Positions 56,588-64,000 of a stretch of 64,000 bases of DNA are shown piece after piece. Each line of letters starts with the position of its first letter. Within the stretch, counting starts at the first letter, position 1. The stretch covers positions 7,192,001 through 7,256,000 of the forward strand of contig OW051472.1 of assembly GCA_932521025.1 (NCBI GenBank), given 5' to 3'. A program made the position numbers and the translations under genes. This stretch comes from Oscheius onirici. Taxonomy: Eukaryota > Nematoda > Chromadorea > Rhabditida > Rhabditidae. The notes beneath the pieces are model-generated. The model was not told where the DNA came from, made no database searches, and worked only from the letters and a program-made list of their open reading frames with translations.

Positions 56588-58770
56588 CTACTTTTGATAC
56601 TGTCGAATAAGGTCCTCCAGTCTGATGGTGTAGGTTTCGAAACGAGCCTTCTTCTGTAAACGAAAAGAATATCACAGAAATAAGGCTCTTTTTGGTGCGC
56701 CAAAAATTGTCTAACTTATCGCGATGTTCGAAACCTTGTTCCAAAATTCGTGACGAGACCCATTGACACAAATAAATTTCTTTCCTACCTCCCAAGCAAT
56801 CTTCGTATCTTCCCTTTTATTCTCCCTGCATCTCTTCAGTGTCAGCCTGTTCCTTTCTCTTTTCTTCACTGCGATTTCCTCCTGAGGGAGGTCCATTTCC
56901 TCAAAGTTTTCTCGCTCCATCGGCTTCCTTTGAGGGAGGATCGGTAGCGTTCGATCCTTCTCCGAATCTGAACAATCTTTTGTACAATTCATATGTAACC
57001 AGCTGACCCAAACTGATTTTGAGGAAATGTGGGACCATCTCTCTTGGAGCAAAGAGTTTAGCAGTCAACAGTTCTTTGTTCACCTGGTCGTACAACTGGA
57101 TGAATTTGCTTTTGGCCTCTTCAGCAGCCTAATATAATAATAATAAACTTCAAATGAGAAACCCACCTCGATGGCTTGCGTTCTATTAACTTCCTTCTTC
57201 CTCGCACATTTGGCCGAATTTATCGCATTTCTCCTCTGTCGTCTAGCCGTCCTCTGCTCTTCGAGCTCGTCCAAAATGTTCTCTTTCTCCTTCATCAGCT
57301 GTTCCCTTTCACTCACAGAACTGGCAGTCAGTATTTTCTCATTGAGACGGCCTAATTCCTGCTCCAGTTCGAGAATAGCAATACGACTCTTCTCTAAAAG
57401 CTGCGGCTTGTCCGGTATGGGTTTTCTTCCCTTTCCACTTTTCTTCACAAAATCTGAAACTTTTCAGTTCAACAACTAATTTTAGCGCAACTACTTGAAG
57501 GAACTTCTTCCACGAGTCTCTGGGGAGTTTTAATAACATTCTTCTGCTCCTCCATCTCTTTCAAAACTTCTGTTTGTCTCTTAACAAAATTCTGTTGTTC
57601 TTTGGGAGAGACAGCGGTCTTCTCCAGCGCACATTTCCTCAAGTCAACAACACGAATCTGTCTGTACTTGCTTATTGGTCCGTTGCTCATTTCTGGCCTT
57701 TCTTCTTCTTTCACTTCTGCAAACATGTCTTGTCAACAGACATCCGTTAAAAATACCTGGGAATCCTTCTTGAGTCATGTGACCCATGGCACTGTCTTTC
57801 TGTAGAAGTTCTCCTTGCTTCACGGCGGAAGTAGTTTGGTCAAGCATACCTTTCTTCTTTACAACGATAATCGTCTTTGGAAGTTGCTCTTTTTTCTTCT
57901 CTTCGACAATCTAAAATCGAGTAACTAACATAAAAAGGCAGTTACTTCCTGCATCTTCTTTTCTACTTCTTTGGACGCACTCTTAATATTGTTCACCTTC
58001 TCTGAGACCAATTTCTGAAGAAACTGTTTCTTTTTTGTCTCTTCGGCATTCTAAAACTAACAGATAAAGCAAAAAGGAGGATCTTACACTGCTCTCCTTC
58101 AAGCGGATCATTTTGATCTGTCTGCTTCGTTGTTCCAACGCCGTCCTGTTTTTCGTGATTTGTTCCGTAACTTCCACTACTTTTCTTCGGAGTTCGTTAG
58201 AAGGCATCAGCTGTTTGTTTTGCAAGGCTTTCGTCAAAACAAGATTCTCGACAATATCGTGCAAAGACTTTTTTCTGGCGTGTCTTCCACTCATTTCAAC
58301 ATCTGGAAAATAGCTAACTGACCAAACAGGCAAATAAAAGTATACCCTTGGATTCCATCGGCTTACGTTTTCGCAAGTGTATTCTCTCCTTTGGTTTTGT
58401 CGAGATAGGCAAAGGTTCTTCGGGCCTGGCCATTTTTTCTCAAATTGAGCCCTTTTCTAGAAGCAAATTAAAAGTCACCTTGAGGAGTTTCGTCGCTATT
58501 ATACCTCGTTTCCCAAGATTTCTTCACGGATTCGTTGTTCGAGGTCGAAGAGGTTTTAGAGAGGCGAAGAAGTTCAGACGCTGCCCAGTGCGGGTTATCA
58601 TCTGAATCCTCTCATATATCGACGCAATATGGTAAAAGTAACGGAATTTAGTAATAAAACTAACCTTGAAATGTCACCTTCTTCTTGATTTCCGCTCTCT
58701 TCTCTGGAGATTTCCTAATCGACTCTACCTTTCGGATCATCTGGTCAAATTCGGGCTTGACTTCGGCCAT
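56588..58770 (-). CDS. Coiled-coil protein with repeated bZIP-like basic regions, gene 1
   Basis: About eleven exons join in phase from MAEVKPEFDQMIRKV (58770) to RLEDLIRQYQK, roughly 550 aa. Three Lys/Arg blocks sit at or near exon ends: KNRTALEQRSRQIKM (58.1 kb), RRNAINSAKCARKKEVNR (57.2 kb), and RNRLTLKRCRENKRED (56.85 kb). The last resembles a bZIP basic region (N-x3/4-R-C-R). A Leu-rich coil (RIAILELEQELGRLNEKIL) precedes the middle block; in bZIPs the zipper follows it. Nuclear DNA binding is plausible but unproven. I recognise no named family. The gene at 59416 is a paralogue with matching exon order. Confidence 0.6.
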
Positions 58771-59415
58771 GCTTCGGAGCGAACCGGCGGGTCTCTCTCT
58801 TCTGAAAAAGTATTTGATCTCTAAACCTGTTGCTCATCTATTTTTAACGGAAAGTTAAACTCGATACCTTAAAATTCCGACGTTCCGTGAACGGTCTTCT
58901 GCTTACGGTTTTGGAAGCAATAAGATGAGTTTTTTTCTGCAAACCAGTTATCTAAGAGTGAGAAATAATAAAGTTAGGGGAAGTGGAAAGAATACAAATT
59001 TTGCATAGATATTTATTTGAGAATGACTTTGGCACACAAAAATAAGTGAATACAAAAATAAATGATATAAAAGAAGAGTAAACGTATTGTACTCGTATAA
59101 TTTGGCGGGGAATTTCTTAGAGCATCGTCGGATCGAAAATAGAATACGCAATGGAATATGGACGCAGAGGAGTCGAAGACAGCTTGGAGCAGGCGAACAG
59201 GGAAGAAAAGAGAAGAGGAGAAAGAAAAGGGGAAGCATGTAATAATCTCGAAAAGAAGGCCCGCAGTTCGTTTTCTAACAGCCCGTAGTGAACCCAAGTG
59301 AATTTTGATTACGAATGTACAAAATCTTTGGTTCAGAGCAAAAAGAAACCGGTTTTGAAAAGAGAGTAGCAACAATGTCATATGGGATAAAAAATGAAAA
59401 ACGGTTAACTATTCG
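58771..59415. other. Intergenic between the two basic-region paralogues
   Basis: AT-rich. Minus-strand ORFs here (for example 58948-59381) are low-complexity and have no exon support. Probably the 3' region of gene 2 and promoter of gene 1. Confidence 0.5.
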
Positions 59416-61566
59416 TTAAGACAACTGACGAAGCTGAGCCATTAGTTCATGGTGAGGTTGGAAAGTTCTGGTGAGGTTGAAAAACTCTTTAGTCTTCTGT
59501 AAAATAGTCTATTTTGCTGTACTTCAATCTATCACTCTGATCTATAATCCCAAGGCCAGGTTTCTTTACGGTTATGAGACGTCCAGTCAGGATTTCCAAA
59601 TTGTCTGTCAACTGTCTCTGTCCTAGAATCTATCTGTTTCTTTGTCAAAACCCACCCTGAGAGCAATCGCTCTGTCCTCCTTCTTATTGGCTCTGCATCG
59701 CTGCAAAGCTGCCCGATTCTTTTCTTTGAGTCGCTCCTTTTTCTCTTCTGACGAAAGGTCATCGTCCTGATCTTTCTCAAAGCGCAGCGGTTTCCTCTTT
59801 GGCAAGATCGGCTCTGATCTCAGAAGTGCGGATTCTGAGCAGCTTTATGTTAATAAGAGAATAAAAACAGCTCACCCAGAGCAATAGCGCCAAATTGAGC
59901 TGTCAGCGTACTTGAGATGGGCCTTTTGGCAATATACTCTTCAATTTGGTTCACGAGGGTGATGAAGTCCTCCTTGGCTCGAGCGGCGTCCTAAAATTTC
60001 AAAAATACCAAAATATAAAGAAGATTCCCACATCCTTGGCCTTCTGCATGCTCTCCTTTCTCTTCTTCTCACTGTTTTCTTGATTTATAGTGTTCCTGTT
60101 CTTCTGCCTCTTTTTCTTCATAAGTTTCAGATCCTCCAATAGGCGCGATTTTTCTACTGTCAGCATGCGCTTCTTCTCGGCGGAGCGTGCGGTAGAAATC
60201 GTCTCGTCCAAGGCAGAAACTTTCTTTTGAATAGCTTCAATAACCTCCCGGCTATCTTCCAGAAGCTGTGACTTGTTCGGGATCGGAAAGCCTGCCTTTT
60301 CCTCTTTCCTTCTTCAAATTTACAACTGAAAACTTAATTTCGCCACAGATATCAATTACCAGCCGTGGAGTCGATCTTCCTTTTTCTAGTAGTTTCCCTT
60401 GCCGGAATCTGTTCTTCTGACTGGAGAGTCTTCTTGGACTCTGAAAACTGAGATTTTTACTCAACGGAAACCCTACACTCTGAGGTAACAGCGGTAGTAT
60501 CTGTGTCCGAAGTTCCCTGCGATGCGACTTCTTCGAGTCCGAGTTCATCTTGAAGCGTGAGTTTGCTGGAGTGGGGAATCTTAAAAATCCTGTAAGGTAA
60601 TAAAACATTGCCATACCTTCGAAGTCAGTGATCTCTGGTCATTATCCGAATGATTTGGGACGGCAGTAGACACAATGTTCTCACGAACAATTTCGGTTTC
60701 CTAAAATGCATTCTTTGAATTTGTCAGTTTCTCTATTGACTTCTCCATCGGGTTCCAATTGATTGAACGGTTCAAGGTCCTCCTGCTTGCTTGTGGAAGC
60801 TTCACCGACAAAAAATAGCTGGCTTGATTCAGCTGGAGGACTGAAACAGTTTTTCCACTCAACTTTAGTCATTTTCTCATCGCTATATGTCACCGGCGCC
60901 AGTTCGCGGAAATGTTGTGCTTCTTTCTCATCGCTTTTTGGTTAGTCTATCGGCTGCCACGCAAAGCAGCCACTCTCTTTCCAATTTACTTGGCGTTTCA
61001 TATTTTTTCCCGTCATACAGTTTTCTATTCCGATTCTCATTTCCCTTATGTTCATAACTTGTTTCCAAGACTCGGCTGCGTTTCATTTAAAACTACCTAT
61101 GATTCTTTTGAACACAACGCGGTCTCCTCCTTCCACTCATTTTTCCCAATAACTCGACTTGTACCAGATCTCGTTGTCGTCTCTAAACTTGCCTTTTGCC
61201 AAATGTCCCTATTGAATTCCAGACTTCTGCCGTCTTGTTTCTCTAATGATTTACAACTACTATCTGTCTCACATTCTGGCCTCAATTCTTGTCTCGTATC
61301 TCAGAAGATCTTTTGATTCTAGCTTCGAGAGGGCTTTGGACACTATCTTTCTTACCTGAATGGTCGGAATTCGGGCACCTCTCCATTGTAATTATTGGCT
61401 ATGGCGGCCAGGTAGTAATCTCGGAGATCTTGAGCTAAGTCGTGCTCTCTAAACAATTTATTTGACGCCAATTTTGCCGTTTATTTTGTAGAAAATTAAG
61501 TTCTTGGACTTTCTCAAGCTTCTCCATATTGTTCACAAGAAAGTTCAGATCTTCAAGATAATCCAT
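59416..61566 (-). CDS. Coiled-coil protein with bZIP-like basic regions, gene 2
   Basis: The 3' half mirrors gene 1 exon by exon: a Lys-rich linker (NLKKERGKGR), a coil, block KNRNTINQENSEKKRKE (60.08 kb), a short helical exon (AKEDFITLVNQIEEYIA), block LKEKNRAALQRCRANKKED (59.7 kb) and a final exon ending LMAQLRQLS. KNRAALQRCR is close to the bZIP basic consensus. The 5' half includes MDYLEDLNFLVNNMEKLEKV (61566), NDQRSLTSK/IPHSSKLTLQD and acidic Ser/Thr stretches. Several junctions there (60.4-61.5 kb) remain unresolved, including an ORF at 61.1-61.3 kb that may be intron. Confidence 0.5.
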
Positions 61567-63334
61567 TCTACTGAAATTAAGGTTGAATATCCGAAATGAG
61601 GAGACCAGGAGAGAGTCCTTTGAGAATACATAGGTTTCAATAAGAGAACAGTGTTCCTTAGACTGTTTTGTATTCAGATTTTATTTGAGACAATCATACG
61701 TGAAAACGGATACTTTGGTACTACACGGACTCAATTTTCCATTAGTTCATAGCTCTAACATTTTTAAAGTTACAATTTGAAAATATAGTGCAAGACAATC
61801 TCAGCTTTTCACGCGCGTCAGTCTAAAATTTGGGACGGGTAAAGTGAAAAAGAGAGACAGTAATAACAAAAAAGGTGTCAGTTTGAGCAAGATCTGTTCC
61901 TCTGATTTTCCTACCACGCTGTCTGTTGCATAGACTAAAGGCAGTTTGTTTGCACAGACCATGGTTTTGAAGAAATCGCCACAGAAATGAGATGAGGGCT
62001 TTCTATTTTACTTGTAGTTTCGCCTAATTGAAAGAATGGGAAGAATTATTTTGATAGGTGGATTGCGAAGAAATATAATCAGCGGAGATGACAGCGGGAG
62101 ATCGGTGGAAAGATATGTCTGCCAAAGAAAGGACCGTCTTGTTTATGTAATGTGAGAACAAGCGGCTGAGATCAGAGGATATAGGGTAATGACAGCTCGA
62201 GACTGATTGTTTTGTATTCACAATTCGACAAAATGCTGATCACGAGGAGACAATAGCTGGACGATAGATTAACTTGGCGCGACGATGATATCAATGTGCC
62301 AGTTGGAGAGGTACAGCTGGAGAAATGTCTTCACCCCCAAATTTCTTCCATGCGCCTCTTGTGGCAGACTAGAAAACACGCGCGACCTCTTGTTTATACT
62401 CGATTCCGGAGAAATCGCCAGGGGGAGTGGACGCGGCATTTCTTGCAGTAAGCTATTGCGCAATCCTAAGAGCGTACAGTCGTTTCTTTTTAGTCTGGGC
62501 GAGTAAAACTCTTGAATCAGAAAAGTGATGACGGGAAGAGCATTTCCTCGCTTTTCGCTACGGGAACTAGAGAATCTAGGGAAATTAACGGGGTTTGACC
62601 ACCGAACTAGTCGAACTGAAGGGAATATATGAGAAACTGCAAGTTCCCTCTAGCCCAAAATATGGCTCAAAAGTTTTTGATTAAAAATAAGCAATTGTTT
62701 GATTAACGCGCCGAAGAGGGTTAAAATCAATTAAACAAGAAGATCGGCAGTGCTGCATATGTATGGGTGAGGAGAGACAGTAAGTGATTGTGAGAGAGCC
62801 CAAAAGACACGCGTGCAACCTGAGTTTGCAACACAGTTTGGCCGAACATCTGGAAAAGACCGCAGGGTTGAAGATGATGACTGATATCACATGCTATTTG
62901 TAATTAATGTTTATTCATAATTAACCATTATAAACTGGACAATGAGAAATGAAATATTTTTAGAGGGTTTGAAAATACACGGTGTAATTGACCGGAGCAC
63001 TTGATAAATGACAAGATTATGGTAAAACTAGAACAACGTACACTGTAATACAATTGACTTTCGAGGTGGGAATACACATAAAACAAACGCTCAAAATAAT
63101 TTAAAAGAACAGAATAATTTCCTGAATAAGTGTGATACTGACCAGAATGCACAGAACCGTTTTGATAAGGTCACTTACTTTTTGATATCACTTGTTAAAC
63201 AGAAAGGGGCACTAAAAATTAGTTTACATTTAACAACTTAGTATCAAAAATCAGAAGGTACTGCCTGCTTGAAAGGCGCTAGTGGCTAGTAAACAATTAT
63301 TATTACAAACTAAAGGCCAAAGTGTACATAAGCA
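61567..63334. other. Intergenic, no supported gene
   Basis: No ORF with family features, tRNA or clear inverted repeat. It is bounded by the presumed 5' end of gene 2 and the 3' end of the gene at 63335. Confidence 0.5.
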
Positions 63335-64000
63335 TTAGGCTTTCGGTGGATAGTGGGAATATTCGAGAATAAAATCAGCCAAATGTGGTGGGAGCTCTGG
63401 AGTGTGATGCTGCTTAGTTAGACTTGAGGAAAGCACATCAGCAAAGACACCCGGTGAATCAATATCACTGAATGATACATCAGCTGGAGATTGCGGAGCA
63501 TGATGAGAGAGAAGAACTGAAGGCGGAGCCGGAGTGATCGGTTTGTCGTTTTGAACAGATGATCCTTGCTTGTCTGCGCTCTGAAAAGGAAGTTTGTACA
63601 AGAGACTCGAAAGACTTTTGCTATGCATTTTTTTTCGGATGGCTCAAATAACATTACGAATAACCCACTCTTGCTCGCGTCTTTTTCACACTAACGGCTT
63701 CACCATTCTTATTGTTAGATCTCCGTTTCAGGCTTCCAATTGGCTGTAAAAATGCTTGTCAACTTGTGTTTTAAAGAAAAAAAACCGTTCTGCAGTCCTT
63801 TCCTGCCCTCTCGAGGTCGTTGCCAAATGTGTGATGGGAACTACCCCGAGTACTTGTACCGTTGAAATTCACTGGAGTGGTATACACGGTAGTGCCATTC
63901 CATAATTTTTGTAGAACTTGCGGTATTTCATAAATTCCCTAAAAACACAGTTTCTTTCCCATAAATGTTCGCGTTCACCTGAGGTGGGCGATCCAAAGTT
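63335..64000 (-). CDS. 3' end of an unrecognised gene (partial)
   Basis: Four exons with good junctions end in ELPPHLADFILEYSHYPPKA then TAA at 63335. Upstream are a Ser/Pro/His-rich part (PITPAPPSVLLSHHAPQSPA), a basic stretch (GSLKRRSNNKNGEAVSVKK), and LDRPPQGIYEIPQVLQKLWN near 63.95 kb. The basic patch and Ser/Pro-rich tail would suit a nuclear regulator, but that is inference. The start is beyond the window. Confidence 0.45.

Noticed and set aside
59013-59381. Hydrophobic minus-strand ORFs just downstream of gene 1 of the basic-region pair
   Set aside because: AT-rich Phe/Leu composition expected from T-rich DNA. No exon context.
60912-61316. 134-aa plus-strand ORF opposite gene 2
   Set aside because: Antisense to a Ser/Glu/Lys-rich stretch of gene 2 or its intron. 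No family features.
1-64000. CRISPR arrays, prophage or bacterial operons
   Set aside because: No spaced direct repeats of CRISPR type. The introns and gene families are clearly those of a nematode.

Overview
The window is nuclear DNA from a nematode. The evidence is short GT-AG introns (33-60 nt is common, with acceptors ending TTTCAG), a nested cuticle collagen, a C6-domain secreted protein, a pair of small CYSTM-like proteins, an F-box/FTH-like gene and three Skp1-related genes. The gene set fits a rhabditid-type worm, but I cannot name the species from sequence alone. Most coding calls were assembled by hand from exons whose splice phases agree; weaker models are marked as such.

Layout. 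1-11.9 kb (minus): a zizimin-type DOCK guanine-nucleotide exchange factor whose 3' end lies beyond the window. Its penultimate visible intron (285-2904) is a stack of inverted-repeat elements. 12.7-15.8 kb (minus): an F-box/FTH-like gene broken by two inverted-repeat insertions. 16-17.4 kb: more nested inverted repeats. 17.8-20.4 kb (plus): remnants of one or two multi-pass membrane protein genes. 21.1-29.1 kb (plus): two CYSTM-like genes flanking a phospholipase B-type GDSL lipase and a degenerate region, then a C6-domain secreted protein.

29.3-39.2 kb holds a near-perfect inverted and tandem duplication. The right locus reads glutamate transporter then Skp1. The left locus, in the opposite orientation, carries two partial units (Skp1, then a 5'-truncated transporter plus Skp1). 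Both transporter copies lack the NMDGT segment of transmembrane domain 7 and are frameshifted there. Between the arms sits an intact proton/myo-inositol symporter (HMIT type, minus).

39.4-43.0 kb (plus): an alpha-type nicotinic acetylcholine receptor subunit with a complete cuticle collagen gene nested antisense in its second intron. 43.1-45.8 kb (minus): a PDZ protein. 46.8-52.7 kb: a Cys-rich ORF, two divergent 5S rRNA-like copies, and a small membrane protein whose intron hosts a tRNA-Gly(GCC). 54.7-56.4 kb (minus): B9D1/MKSR-1 of the ciliary transition zone and two paralogous Cys-rich secreted peptides. 56.6-61.6 kb (minus): two tandem paralogues of a family with repeated bZIP-like basic regions at exon ends. 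63.3-64 kb (minus): the 3' end of an unrecognised gene.

No operon-like pathway ties the genes together. The links I can argue are Skp1 with the F-box gene (SCF ubiquitin ligase parts), the transporter with Skp1 (duplicated as one block), and the paralogous pairs. The most unusual items are the shared lesion in both transporter copies, the inverted-repeat-laden DOCK intron, the transposon-broken F-box exon, and the repeated-basic-region gene pair.
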